From NCBI GenBank assembly GCA_964019695.1, contig OZ026525.1, forward strand, positions 70,610,260 to 70,674,259: a stretch of 64,000 bases of DNA. Reading direction: 5' to 3'. The notes under the pieces were generated by a model that did no database searches, was not told where the DNA came from, and was given only the letters and a program-made list of their open reading frames with translations. The position numbers and the translations under genes were made by a program. This DNA comes from Loripinus fragilis. Its lineage: Eukaryota > Mollusca > Bivalvia > Lucinida > Lucinidae. Below are positions 11,313 to 23,270 of this stretch, in pieces; position 1 is the first letter of the stretch, and every line of letters starts with the position of its first letter.

Positions 11313-11573
11313 ATTCTAAGGCGGTGGTTCAGTTGTTTTTTATTCATTGTTTATTGTTGCCCCCTTGTTTTGTGGGAGGGGTATGTTTGGTCTTTGCTTT
11401 TTTTGTACATTTCTTAGTGTCATTTCTAGTTTTGTGGGGAAGGGATAGCTGATTGCTTTACTCATATTGCCTTTTAGTGCCATTAACAGTTAGCGTTCTG
11501 TGTCTCTTCCTCACGGTGCTGCGGGTTGGGCTACAGTGCCTGATTGTGGCATTTCCTGGTCATACTCGCTTAC
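11313..11573 (+). repeat. Dispersed repeat R1, copy c
   Basis: A well-preserved R1 copy starting ATTCTAAGGCGGTGGTTC and ending GGTCATACTCGCTTACT. Both ends agree with the minus-strand copy at 43446-43740, which helps define the element as about 260-300 bp. Confidence 0.75.
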
Positions 11574-12019
11574 TTTTTCATTTATATTGCTAAGTTCAAT
11601 TTCAAAAAAATCCCACTGTAAGTACCATCCGCAGGGTTCTGCTGTAAGCTAGCAGATTAAATGTTATACCAATCCTGCTGATCTGATCGAAACCCAAATG
11701 AGCACATATCCGATAAGATTGTCAGGAATCATCTTATTACTTTTGTGTGCCTATTGTCCGTATATTTTTTTAGAAGATGAAAATATAAGTTTGATGATTT
11801 GTTTTCTTATTTTATGAATAATAAACTACATGCCTTACCTTTGAAAATAATTTATCATATCTCATAAAAAATGGAATACATTGACAAATTGCTATTTTGA
11901 TTTCCGTATTGCTTTGATTGGAAAATTGTAAATTTGCGACTTTCGTTTTTATCTTACCTGAGCCTAAGGCTCATGGCTGAGCTAATAGTATACTATTTCA
12001 CTCTGGCGTCCATCCGTCA

Positions 12020-13790
12020 ACATTTTCAAACATCTTCTTCTCTGAAACCACTGGGCCAATTAAACTAAAATTTTATACGAAGACTCCTTAGGATGTGGGA
12101 ACGAAAGTTTATTCAAATGATCCTGGTCACATGACCAAGATGGCCGCCACGTCCATATGAAGTAAAACTCTTTAAGAATCCTCTCCAGAACCAGAAGTCC
12201 CATTATCTTGGGACTTGGTATGTAGCATTGGGGATGTAGGGCCTACCAAGTTTGTTCAAATGATGATCCTAGGTTGACCTTGACATACTTTACGCAAAGG
12301 TCAAATTTGCTTTATAATGCATTTAAATGTGAACATTTTTGAAAAGTTGATTTTTTGAAAACTGTTGAAGCCAAAGTCATTAATCTTACTTGATATTTTT
12401 AACCTAATGTGACAAATGGCTATAAATAAGTCAGGTAGCTCACATTAAAGTCTCATCAATATATTTTTCTCAGAAACCATTAGGCCAATTGAACTGAATT
12501 TTCATATAAAGACTCCTTACGACAAGTTAGCCATAATTTATACAAATTGTTCTTCTCACATGACCAGGATGGCAGACATGCCCATATATGTTAAAACCCC
12601 TTTAAAAATCTACTTCTTGAGAAGCAGAAGGCACATTACCTTGGGATTTGGTATGTAGCATGGGAATGTGGGACCTACTTTATGTCAAGGTCAAATTTGC
12701 TTCATAATGAATTTAAAAGGGATTTTTTTAAAAAAGTTGATTTTTTGGAAAACTGCTTAAATCAAAGTCATTATTCTCACTTGATATGTTTAACCTAAAG
12801 TGACAATGGCTATAAATAAGTTCCAAAGGTCAAGGTTGACCGTTGATCTTTCAGCCAAGGTCCCCATCAATAGATAAAAACAGTTTTCTCAGAAAACACT
12901 AGGCCAATTGAACTCAGATTTTATATGGAGACTCCATGAGTTGAGAGAAGTAAGTTTTTAGCAAATATTAATTTTCACATATTCAAAATGGCCGCCATGC
13001 CCATATAAGGTAAAAACCTTTAAAATCTCCTTCGCTGGAACCAAAAGACCAATGGACTTGGTATGCAACATTGGGGATGTGGGCCTTACCCCAGGGGAGG
13101 TACTCTATTATTTTCATACATACGTAGACTAGGGTCATTTTTTGGGGTTCAAAATTTTGAATTTCAATTTTTTTGGGGGTTTTTAGAAAAATGAATATTT
13201 TTTGGGGTATGAAGATTTTGTGAATACTTTTAGAATAATCACATTGGGCTATATTAAGGAGTCATTTCTATGCATTTTAGGGTCTTTTTTAAAGTCAAAT
13301 TACAGAATGGGGGTATTTTTTTGGGGGGGTGGGGGGGTTCTAAAAATTCAAATATGTTTATTGGGTGCTTAAATTCCTGATTTTTTTGGAGGTGAACAGA
13401 AGAGATGCTAGGCCCAAGCCTAGGTATAAAGAAAAAATGAGAGCACCCGCCCTGGGGGCAATACCAGGTTTGCACAAATTATGAATCTGGGTTGACCTTG
13501 ACCTTTTTACGGCAATGCCAGTTTGATTCCTAATGTATTTATTTTGGAAAAAATCTTAAAAGGTTCATGTTTCTATAACAGTTTAAGTGGAAATCATTAT
13601 ACTTGCAAGAAATGTTAAACTTAATGAGATAGCACCAAAGGTCAAGCTAAGTTTACCTTGACCAATTTTACAAAAGTGTATGTGTTAGAAGATTTCTCGG
13701 GTGTATAGTCTTGTTTCGACCGCAGAAGGATGAAAGATTAGGCAAGTTTTCTTAGTAAAATGTGATTGTAACAGTTATAACTAGAATACC
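12020..13790. repeat. Satellite block 1, approximately 430-bp monomers, three units
   Basis: Three head-to-tail units begin near 12040, 12470 and 12885 with CTCAGAAACCATTAGGCCAA-like phrases and contain CATGACCAAGATGGCCGCC, TTGGTATGTAGCAT and AAAAGTTGATTTTTTG-type blocks. The second unit lacks the middle TTGTTCAAATGATGATCCT section. The third is interrupted by the MITE at 13091-13461. Confidence 0.82.
13091..13461. mobile_element. MITE inserted in satellite block 1
   Basis: Left end CCAGGGGAGGTACTCT; right end, reversed, CCCAGGGCGGGTGCTCTC. The word TACC flanks both sides (13087-13090 and 13462-13465). The first two satellite monomers show the uninterrupted site, with GGCCTACCAAGTTTGTTC, so the insertion can be read against an empty copy. 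The interior is rich in TTTTTTGGGG and has no gene. Confidence 0.82.
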
Positions 13791-13825
13791 CTACTGAAAC
13801 AAGAAATGTCACAAACACGTGACGA

Positions 13826-15253
13826 ATGCCCCCAAAGGAATTGGTCTAGTATAAGACACATTTGAGGAAAGATAGCTGTAATATAGCACGAAAAAACTAG
13901 AAATGAGGCCAGAAGTCAATGTCAAGGTCAAAGTGACTCAAAATGGTATGCACCACTCCGCCATCCCAAGAGGAATCACCACCCCAAATTTGGGATTCCT
14001 ACATCAAATAATATAGGAGATATGCTCTGGACACAATAATTCTTGAAAACGAGGTCAGAGGTCAAGTTCAAGGTCACAGTGACTAAATTATGGTAAGCGA
14101 CACTTCGTCATCCCAAGATGCATCCACACACCAAATTTGAGATTCCTACCTCAAATAATATAAGAGATATGCTCTGGACATGATTATTCTAAACACTAGG
14201 TCAGAGGTCAAGGTCACAGTGACCCGAAAATGGTACATGACACTCCGCTATCCCAAGATGCATCCACGAACCAAAATTGGAATTCCTAACTCAAAGAATA
14301 TATGAGATATGCTCGGGTCACAATTATTCTTAAAACTAGGTCAGAGGTCAAGGTCACAGTGACCCAAAAATGGTATGTGACACCCCGTCATCCAAAGATG
14401 TATTTACACACCAAAGTTGGAATTCCTATCTCAAAGAATATAGGAGATATGCACCAGACTCAATGCAGTTTCTAGAAACAAGGTCAGAGGTCAAGTTCAA
14501 GTGACCCAATTATGGTACGCGACACTTCTACATCCCAAGATGCATCCACACACCAAATTTGAGATTCCTACCTCAAATAATATGAGATATGCTATGGACA
14601 CGATTTTTCTAAATACTAGGTCAGAGGTCAAGGTCACATGGCACATGACACTCCGCTATCCCAAGATGTATCCACACACCAAATTTGGAATTCCTAACTC
14701 AAAGAATATAAGAGATATGCTCTGGACACAATAATTCTTAAAACTAGGTCAGAGGCCAAGGTCACAGTGACCCAAAATTGGCATTTGACACCCCTCATCC
14801 CAAGATGCATTTACACACCAAATTTGGAATTCCTATTTCAAAGAATATAAGAGATATGCACCAGACTCAATGCAGTTTTCAAGAAACTGGGTCAGAGGTC
14901 AAGTTCAAGGTCACAGTGACCCAATTATGAAACGCGACACTTTGTCATCCCAAGATGCATCCACACACTAAATTTGAGATTCCTACCTCAAATAATATAA
15001 GAGATATGCTCTGGACACGATTATTATAAAAACTAGGTCAGAGGTCAAGGTCAAGGTCACAGTGACCCGAAAATGGTACGCGAAACTCCGCCATTCCAAG
15101 ATGTATTCTCACACCAATTTTGGAATTCCTACCTCAAAGAATATAGGAGATATGGACCGGACACGAAAGCGGGATGGACGGACTGACGGACGGACTGACG
15201 GACAGACGGACAGTGCGATTACTATATGCCTCCCAAAGTTCCTTTGGGGGCAT
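13826..15253. repeat. Satellite block 2, approximately 140-bp monomers, within inverted ends
   Basis: About nine head-to-tail monomers of roughly 140 bp run from about 13915 to 15170, each with AGGTCAGAGGTCAAGGTCAC, a CATCCCAAGATGCATCCAC-type phrase and GAGATATGCTCTGGACAC. The block is bracketed by ATGCCCCCAAAGGAA at 13826 and its inverse TTCCTTTGGGGGCAT ending at 15253, so the array may be the cargo of a TIR element that carries tandem repeats, as known for several bivalve element families. A GGACGGACTGAC microsatellite (15174-15212) lies between array and right end. Confidence 0.88.
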
Positions 15254-15284
15254 AAATATTACTAAAATTTCAGTGAAATGTCAC

Positions 15285-15975
15285 TGACATTTCAGTGGAT
15301 GACCTTGGGGTCAATGTCACACAAATTGTTGCCCAGTACCCTCCGCATAATATGGCCTAGGTGCCTGGAAAGTTTGAATTTGTTACGTCCAACGGTTAAG
15401 GTGGATATGCATTCACAAGAACATACATTATTTGAGACTTGACCTTTTGGACAAGGTCACACAAAATGGTGTCCAGTACCCTCTACATCATATGTTCTAT
15501 GAACCTGCAATGTTTGAAAGTGCTACAACTTACAGTTTAGGAGGAGATGTATTTACAAGAAAAACATTATATGACGACCGTTGGGTCAATATCATACAAA
15601 TTGTTTTCCAGTAACCTCCGCCTTATATGGCCTAGGTACCTGCACAGTTTGAAGTTGCTACGTCCACTGGTTAATAGGGATATCCATTAATAAGAAAGTA
15701 CATTATTTGAGACTTGACCTTTGGGTCAAGGTCGCACAAAATGTTGTCCAGTACCCTCTACATCATGTTTTCTATGCACCTACGAAGTTTGAAAGTGCTA
15801 CAACTAACAGTTTAGGAGGAGATGCATTTATATTGGATTACATTCTTTGACCTTGACGTTGGGATCAAGGTCATATGAAACGTCACCCAGTACCCTTTAC
15901 ATCATGCGACCTATGCATGTGCAAAGTTTGAAGTTACTACGTTCAATGTATTAGGAGGAGATACAATCACAAGAC
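15285..15975. repeat. Satellite block 3, approximately 143-bp monomers with an ABAB order
   Basis: Five monomers start near 15290, 15435, 15578, 15717 and 15862. Units 1 and 3 share CCTCCGCATAATATGGCCTA-like wording; units 2 and 4 share CCAGTACCCTCTACATCAT and ACAGTTTAGGAGGAGATG. The true period is therefore a dimer of about 285 bp. A short tandem of GGTATAACTATTTTTCTAAC follows at about 15990-16050. Confidence 0.8.
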
Positions 15976-16049
15976 CGAAAAATCGGTTATAACTGTTTTT
16001 CTAACGAAAAAGCTGGTATAACTATTTTTCTAACGAAAAATTGGGTATA

Positions 16050-17500
16050 ACAAATGAGCCAGTTCATGAGATTTTGGTACTAATGTCATATGCATACTAA
16101 CTGACAATATGTTATATTTAAATATACATGCATTACTCTATAATAGGGTTGAAGTCCTTGCCTTGGTCCCTATCTTCATTCATTGCCCTACTTAGTGTGT
16201 ATGAGCAGTGAAGGCTCTTTTGAGACTGCTCACCTTCTCAGGCTAGTCCGAGCCTATGCTACTTTATGCAAGTTTTGACCAAACTCACATGAACTGGCTG
16301 AATGGTTCATAGAGTCATTTTGATTTTTTTAAATAAAAGTTGATTGTTAAAAACTGTTTCAGAGAATTGGAGACATTGGTAGACATCAACCTGCATCATC
16401 TGCCATTTTTTGTCATATGGTACATGTACCTGTACTCTGGCCATTTACAAGCATGCAATGAATGACACATTTTCCTGAATACTTCAGCTACTGGCTATTA
16501 GAAGGCATCCAGTTGTGGTCTCTGTTACAATTGTACTTATGCCATCAGAATGCCTGTTGCATGGCCAGTATACGTTTCAATAGATATATTCAAAGAAGGA
16601 AGGAACTGCTTGGTGGCCTACAAGAAGACACTTTATCCTCTGCGTTGTACTGGTTGAAACCAGGAGGACATGAAAACATACCCACATAACTGAATAAATG
16701 TTGAATGGGATGTAAAGCTTCTGGTACAAACACAATAGACAGCCACTTTACATGCTGGAATGAAACAGATATATCGCTCAAGTTGACAAAAAGAATATGG
16801 CTACTTTACATTTTCAGAGAGATTGAGCTATATAATATGAATGATTCAGTTCTAGTCCTTTGGAATAAATAGGTTACCCAAATATTCAGCTTAATTTTTA
16901 AGAGAGGATATGCATGTATTATACAGGAACAGGACTTGAACAGGGAAGGACTTCTGGTAAGTTAATTCAAAAACTGTTTTCTTAGTAATGTATCACTAAG
17001 CTATTACACCATCTGAAATCTGCATGTTAATGCTAAAACAAAATGTATATGTGATTCCTATTACATGACAAAAATATTAGGGCTAATTGGTAGGAAAAAT
17101 ATTTTGTTGGAACATTTTGCAGACAGAATACACACCCATCTTCATAAGTGCCTCTTAAGGGGATAAAAGTCCAAAAAACTGTTTAGGGTACGGGGAAAAA
17201 ATAGGATAGGTAGGTGAACCGGAACCACCCATATATTTTGTTTTTGACCTAAGCTAAATTATTCTTTATATTAAAAACTTGCATCGCTTTCACGTGATAC
17301 ATATTTTCCAGTGGAAATATTTATATCTAGTGAATGAAATTTTAAAAAAGCTGCCACATTTATCGTTTAAATACCAATCAGCTAAATATTGTAAGTTTGA
17401 TTGTTGTAAGTTCATTTTAAGGTATTCATTTATGACATTATTATTTTATACAGTTTAAAATCTTCAATCAATATTTTCATCTTTATTATAACCTGCCACT
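16050..17500. other. Intronic sequence with a SINE 3' tail
   Basis: No gene recognised. At about 16680-16722, ACATAACTGAATAAATGTTG followed by AATGGGATGTAAAGC matches the shared 3' tail of the tRNA-derived SINEs at 19012 and 56989, so 16460-16725 is probably a 5'-diverged SINE. The plus-strand open stretch at 16462-16689 overlaps this and is not taken as a gene. Confidence 0.45.
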
Positions 17501-17539
17501 TTAGAATGTCATATAATCTTCAAAAGTTGGAATTAGGTG

Positions 17540-18020
17540 TCCATCCATCCTTCTGTGCATCACCGTGTAATTTCCGCTCTGTATCTTGAGCATTGTATAC
17601 GTATCTTCTTCAAACGTTGTGTAAGAGTTGATATTGTGGAGAAGTAGTTTGATATTCCAGATGAGTAGATTCCATCTAACACATATTTATGCCCTCAATT
17701 GGTGTTAAAAATTTGTTTCCACTCTCTATTTTATTCCTCAACGTATTTTCTTAAAACTATTTATAAGGGTTGATATTGGGGAGGAGTGTTTTTTGATTGT
17801 AGATGAGTAAATTTCGTTGAATAGGCACAGGGTCATTGCCCTTGATGTTTGTTGGAAATTGGTTTCCATGCTCTATCTTGAGCATTATTTGATCACTTTT
17901 CTTCATATTTTGTGTAAGAGATAATATAAGGAAGGAGTGTTATGGGATTGCATATATCTAAATTTTGTTAGATAACTACAGAGTATTGGCCCTTGATTTG
18001 AATCTTGAACGGAGTAAGTG
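17540..18020. repeat. Diverged tandem repeat, approximately 145 bp, three units
   Basis: TTTCCGCTCTGTATCTTGAG (17572), TTTCCACTCTCTATTTTATT (17717) and TTTCCATGCTCTATCTTGAG (17861) start three related units, each followed by a GTTGATATTGGGGAGGAGTG-like phrase. Confidence 0.7.
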
Positions 18021-18056
18021 CCCTTGATGTTTGTAATTTTATATACATGTTTTGAC

Positions 18057-18413
18057 ACACCACCACAGAATACTACTACTACCACTGCTGCTGCTACCAC
18101 TACTACTACTATACCACTACTACCACCATCGCCACTATAACTACTTCTACTACTACTACTATTACTACTACTACTACTACTACTTCTACTACTACTACTA
18201 CTGCTGCTTCTCCTTCCACTACTACTATTACAACAACAACAACCACTACTATTATTGATGCTGTCACTATAACTAATACTACTACTACTACTACTACTAC
18301 TGCTGCTGCTGATTCTGTCATTATTACTAATGCTACAACAACACCTACCGGGGCTTACACTACTACTCCTGGTGCTACTACTGCTACTACTACAACTACG
18401 AGTACTTATACTT

Positions 18414-18450
<37 letters not shown>

Positions 18451-18476
18451 TACTACTACCACTAATACTACATCTG

Positions 18477-18520
<44 letters not shown>

Positions 18521-18545
18521 GCTACTACTACTACTACTACACTGT
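18057..18545. repeat. (ACT)n trinucleotide tract, about 490 bp
   Basis: An almost uninterrupted run of ACT/GCT/TCT triplets. It keeps every frame open on both strands for long stretches, giving poly-Ser, poly-Val or poly-Leu translations that are not genes. It lies within an intron of the LU-ShK-TSP1 gene and is likely length-variable. Confidence 0.95.
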
Positions 18546-19011
18546 AGCAGCAGCAACAACAGACACCTATCCAAGTGTCTTACTGCCAACTACAATATAA
18601 CTTTGCAGGTTTGTGCAATTTTTCTAAATGTCACAGACAGAATAAGTTCACAGGACCGTTTCACCTATTTTAACTGGCAGTATAAGTTGGCAGAGCCTTA
18701 TAATCTATTTAACTGTTTTTGACATGAGCCATTTCAGCTACTACGACTGTACGTATTCACGTGTTTGTCAGAATGAGAGAAGAAATTTAATTCCCGCAGC
18801 TTTGCTGCTTTTCTTGTTTCTACAGATATTAAAGCAAAAAATTCGTTTATATCTAGAATAAATATGACACATAATGTGATAACAGTAACACAAACTCATT
18901 ACTTTTATAATTGTTGTAAAAGCATATGCAACCAAACTTGATTTTCCTTTTTTGTTCTTTACTTTTTATACCTCTGAAATAAGAACATGTCTGGATTGTC
19001 ATACCTATTCA

Positions 19012-19205
19012 CTGAGGGAGCGCAGTGGCTCAGTGGTAGAGTGCTTGACTTGAGACAGAGGGGTTGCGGATTTGAGTCTCACAGGCGTCACTGTGTTGTG
19101 TCCTTGAGCAAGATACGTTAAGTCTTGCTTCAAACTGGTTCAACCCAAGAAGACCCGACCCAGCATAACTGAAAATTGTTGACTGGGACATAATGAATCA
19201 AATAA
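19012..19205 (+). mobile_element. tRNA-derived SINE, second family
   Basis: The head has a tRNA-like GTGGCTCAGTGGTAGAGTGC (A box) and GCGGATTTGAGTCTCACAGG (B box). The body ends in AAATTGTTGACTGGGACATA with an A-rich tail. The tail matches that of the SINE at 56989-57309 although the heads differ, a pattern known for SINE families that share a 3' domain. Confidence 0.8.
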
Positions 19206-19754
19206 AACACACATAAACGCAACATATTCGCTGATTTCTAAGCCAATGGGCGTCGACAATCAATAGAAAGCAATAATGTTTGCTTGAGTTGATATTTTAC
19301 GTCCTAGAAAACAAAAAAAGTAATGTCGGGATGTTTTGGGTGCTAGCCAATTATGAGCAGTAAGGATAAATGTCTTGTTCAAGAACACAAAACAATAACT
19401 GCGTAATCAGGGACTTCTCAATCTCAAGTTGAGGGTTCAACCAATGCGCCAATGGGTAAAACAGGTATAATAAGCTGGTTTGTTTCTTATCATATAGGCG
19501 ATTATTGAAACCTCAGACAATCATACACATGTGTACAGTAATACTAGAACATCCACAGCCCAAACATGCAAAGTAAGTGCGTAGCTAAAGGCTCAGACAC
19601 ATATAACATATAAAGTCACAATGAATAAGTTAAACTAGAGCAAAGGCACATCCCAGCAATCAGCCAGTGTTTCCATGATACCCATTAGGTGGCTGTTGGG
19701 TTTCATCCAAGCTAGAAAAAGCATTTGCAAGCATAATGGCATATTTGCAAATTG

Positions 19755-19960
19755 ATTTAGGAGGCACAGTTGTTCAGTATGTAGAGCTTTAGACTGGGGT
19801 TCGAACGGTTATTAGTTCGAGACTTACCAGAGCCACAAGTGCGTGGCTTTAGGCAAGACACTTTATCAGCTGCTTAGTAATGGTTCAACCAAGGAAGATA
19901 GGAAATCGTCCAAACATGAATTAAACTTGATGATTTGGCCATCAAGCATCAACACAAAAG
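19755..19960 (+). mobile_element. Diverged tRNA-like SINE
   Basis: GTTGTTCAGTATGTAGAGCT and AGTTCGAGACTTACC are weak A- and B-box matches at the right spacing. AGGCAAGACACTTTATCAGC and AATGGTTCAACCAAGGAAGA follow, resembling the body of the 19012 SINE. Confidence 0.55.
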
Positions 19961-20339
19961 CAAATGGATTCTCTGATCAGACGTCACAAATACTAATATG
20001 CATAAGACAAAGACAAAGACTTCAATCTAGACAGCAAAAACTTAATTTTCTTTGCTTGGCTACAATAACAAACAGGACTGCATCTTATCCGCTGACTTAT
20101 TTAAAGTTGTGTCGCTAACAGCTTCTTATCCTGAGAAATTCAGACATGAAAAAGCAGACAGTTCACGTCACTTATTGATACAACGCCTTTTCAATGCAGA
20201 TCTTATAAGCACTGGCGCCGCATCAACGTTGACCAGACGATGTTTCAAGCCTTCATGTCTGCGAGGCGTATTCTGTGTAGCATGTCCTAAGACTTTGTTT
20301 GCTGGAACCTTTTCATTATCCATAAGTATTTATTAACAG

Positions 20340-21280
20340 AAGCTTTAATATGACATGTAAATAAGGAGTTTTTTCTTGTTCTATTATTGCATGCATCTTG
20401 GTTTGTTTTAAAACCAAAAAACATAGACAGATACAGTAAAGCATACCCCATACAAGCGCAACATACTAGCTGAAAACAGATGGGAAGGCAGATGCATCAA
20501 TCAGCCTGAGTGTATGTACAGGCACACCAAGGTCTTTACTTGCTCACAAACACATTATGCAAATAACTTATCATTCAAGCTCTTGCGTGCAAATGGTTAA
20601 CTATAGACATTAGTGACAGATGATTTAATCCCAATGGAGACCACATCAATATTATAAAATGTCTGACCAGAATTGTCGGATCGGGTATCGCTTGAACCAA
20701 TTATGGCCCAAACTGTTCTCAATAGTCACAATATACATAGTCATTTAGATTTGTTGATAAACAAGGAGAATCTAAATGGTTTGTAGATGTCAACATAGGT
20801 TTCTTTTGATTGCTTTTATTACCTTTAAGAGCAAGTTCAAGGTCAAAACATCGTGTCTAAATGTCTTATTAAACCTGTCTTCGGTGTTTGCGAACAACAA
20901 AGGCGCACACCAGCCTGCGCATCGGCGCAGTATGAACAGCGCCTTTTTATTGCGTATTGTAAAAATTGTCATATCTAGACTTGCTGCATGCAAGATTCTA
21001 ATTTTATAGCTAGTCTCTGTAGCTGAGGAGACTGGTTTGAATCTCACAGTGTCTGAAACCCTTAAGACAGGTTTTGTCACGAGGAGGCCGATTTATTATA
21101 AGTACGGATATAATAGTGATGGACGGGCTTATTGATTAACCTCATTCTAATTTGAATTGTAAGCGCTATGGTGCGCTATGTTTCCACTGAAATATATATT
21201 CTATAGAAGCAACCTGGTGAAGTTCTGCCTTCGAAACTCAGTCAGTAAGAGCAAGACGATGGCAGTGTGACTTTTTGTAT
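20340..21280. other. Intronic sequence without recognised gene
   Basis: No gene. A segment at about 20880-20950 (CAGCCTGCGCATCGGCGCAG) resembles the GC-rich hairpin core of repeat R4 (45079-45330, 62140-62470), but the flanks have diverged. Confidence 0.35.
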
Positions 21281-21501
21281 TTTGTTACTCCCATTGTGGG
21301 AGTCTGTAATTGTTCTATGTTTTGTTGTCCATTACTTTGTGTCCATTCTAGTTTTGAAGAGCTGGGAAGAGAGAGCTGGTTGCTTTGCTTAGTTTGTCTT
21401 CCTGGTGTCTCGTGATGGTTGTGTGGCTCTTTCTCACGGTGCCATGGGTTTGTCTGCAGTTTGTGATTGTGGTATTTCCTAATCATACTCACTTACTTTT
21501 T
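21281..21501 (+). repeat. Dispersed repeat R1, copy d
   Basis: TTGTTACTCCCATTGTGGGA through AATCATACTCACTTACTTTT. It ends 26 bp from the donor side of the TSP1-D exon, so R1 forms the start of the following intron. Confidence 0.75.
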
Positions 21502-21526
21502 TTACAGAAAACAAATTAAACCATAC

Positions 21527-21697
21527 CTGGACAATGCTTAACAAGGCACATTCCATAATCTGTGGAGTCTCCAAAACAAGGATTACCCGTCAAGGTTGGT
21601 CGAGGGTTAGTACATAATCGCAATCGTTTTGTGATCCCTTGTCCACATGAACTGCTACATGTGGTCCAGTGTTCCCAGAGGCTCCATCCACCATGTA
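21527..21697 (-). CDS. TSP1-D exon (thrombospondin type-1 repeat)
   Basis: A 171-bp exon, acceptor TATTCAG, donor GTATGG, phase 1-1. One TSP1 domain beginning VHGGWSLWEHWTTCSSSCGQ, with RLC in the middle and a CPG end; all six cysteines are present. The third W position keeps W in EHW. It is the V(H/N)GGW partner of TSP1-C about 2 kb upstream. Confidence 0.94.
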
Positions 21698-22369
21698 CTG
21701 AATACACAAAGAAACAAATAGCCAAAGGGTGACGATTGCTCAACTGAGAGCCAGCAAAAAAAATTAAATAATTTTGGATGGTTTTTAAGTTAAAGAGATA
21801 CATTCAGGGACAAATAACGCCAATGTCAGCAATCTAATATTACCTTGAATCATAGTTTTCCAAGCATTCTTACCTGCCCTTGTTATAAGCATCTCTGATG
21901 ATTGTTCAATCCAAATTGAACAAGCGAGCATGGAGACATCATATTCCTATTTTAAGGATATGACACATTTTAAGGGCAGCTAATTCCCTAGTCAAAATGA
22001 TGACACAATTATTTATAGGGGGCTTAGTTTCCCTTAAGTATAAACATATAAAATCAGCCAGGGAAAATTTTGAACATGTTGTTTTATATCCACTTTATCT
22101 TGTTCAAAATCTTTGATACAAGCAATACCGTCCCCCTGCCAAATCATTTGTCCATAAGTCTAGTTTGCTAACAACGCTTACTCCTTTTTCATTTTGACCA
22201 AGGTCAAATTCCTCTAAACAGAAACTTCTTTTACACTGGTTGATGGAATGTATTTATATTTGGCACAATGGTTGCTTATTGTGTGTAGATGACAGATAAT
22301 ATTTCACATTATGAAAAAGACCTTGGAGTCAGAGGACAAGATCAAGTATGCTAAAGAAAACATGTTTTA

Positions 22370-22490
22370 ATTTGTACATCTCCAGAGTCACCTTAAATAC
22401 GACGATTTATTTGAGTATAAATGCATTAAAGAATACCAAAGTTTCATTTTTAAACTCAAAAGAAGTACAGTGTATACGTGAGATTTTCAA
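22370..22490 (+). repeat. Dispersed repeat R7
   Basis: CATCTCCAGAGTCACCTTAA, AAGAATACCAAAGTTTCATT and AAACTCAAAAGAAGTACAGT recur in the same order at about 40440-40530. The intervals on each side (21840-22370, 22490-22840) show no gene. Confidence 0.55.
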
Positions 22491-23002
22491 ATATGAATGC
22501 AAATAGCTTCATAACTTTCTAACTTTCTTCATATATATGCTAAAAATGTCATACCTTTTTGGCAGGAAGGGATTACTGAAAAATTCTTCCTGGCGTTTGA
22601 ATTGGTGGATTAGCCTGCGCAATAATTAATTTGGAGGGTCGTGCGGCGAAGGGTTTGTCCAGAGGTAGATACTACTAAACCTTCGCTGGAGAAGATGCTA
22701 TTTACAGATTTATCGCATTTCATATTATTTTTCAAGCACGTTTCTGCTTCTTAATGACTTGGTTACATTAATTAAAATATGTGTAATCAGTCTAATCGTC
22801 AAGACCAGTTGAGAACTTTTATTGTGAATAATGCCTATAGTGGTCAAACTTTGGTGCAGTCTTTGCTTCCAAAGGATGCCCCTTTAAGAACATATTTAAG
22901 TTTACTTTCATTTAGAATAAAGCCGCGACGTTATGAAAAAAGTATAAATTCTATTACCCCGTCACTTAAGGCACTTTTGAGGTTGGCGCCTAAAAACTGG
23001 TT

Positions 23003-23270
23003 TAAGCATTCCAGTAAATAATATTATCACCGTTCTAAAGTGATACTTCTTTTTTGTGGATCATTTGTGTTTTTTGTGTCTTGTGTTTCTTATACATTTG
23101 CTTCTGTTCAGTGCGGCCTTGTGGTCACCTGTTTGGAAAGGGCTGACCTATTGGCTCTTGTTGGTGATGTTTATTGCATTTTTGTTACTTTTTGTTACTT
23201 TCCCATGTGGTATTTTGGGTCAGGTGTGGTACTTGATTTTATCAATTCCTGATTTTTACCATCTTTCTTA
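23003..23270 (+). repeat. Dispersed repeat R2, copy b, next to a short R3 piece
   Basis: Starts TAAGCATTCCAGTAAAT, contains CGTTCTAAAGTGATACTTCT and TGTGGATCATTTGTG, and ends with ATCAATTCCTGATTTTTACC. Just upstream, 22845-22905 carries an R3 fragment (TTGCTTCCAAAGGATGCCCC, TTTAAGAACATAT). Confidence 0.7.

Noticed and set aside
16462..16689. Plus-strand 75-codon open frame as a small gene
   Set aside because: It runs into a SINE 3' tail and matches no family I know.
17903..18722. Long open frames on both strands with poly-Ser, poly-Val, poly-Tyr or poly-Leu
   Set aside because: They are translations of the (ACT)n tract, which keeps several frames open by composition.
22779..23021. Plus-strand 80-codon open frame as a gene
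   Set aside because: It contains an R3 fragment and ends at the start of R2; no domain is recognised.
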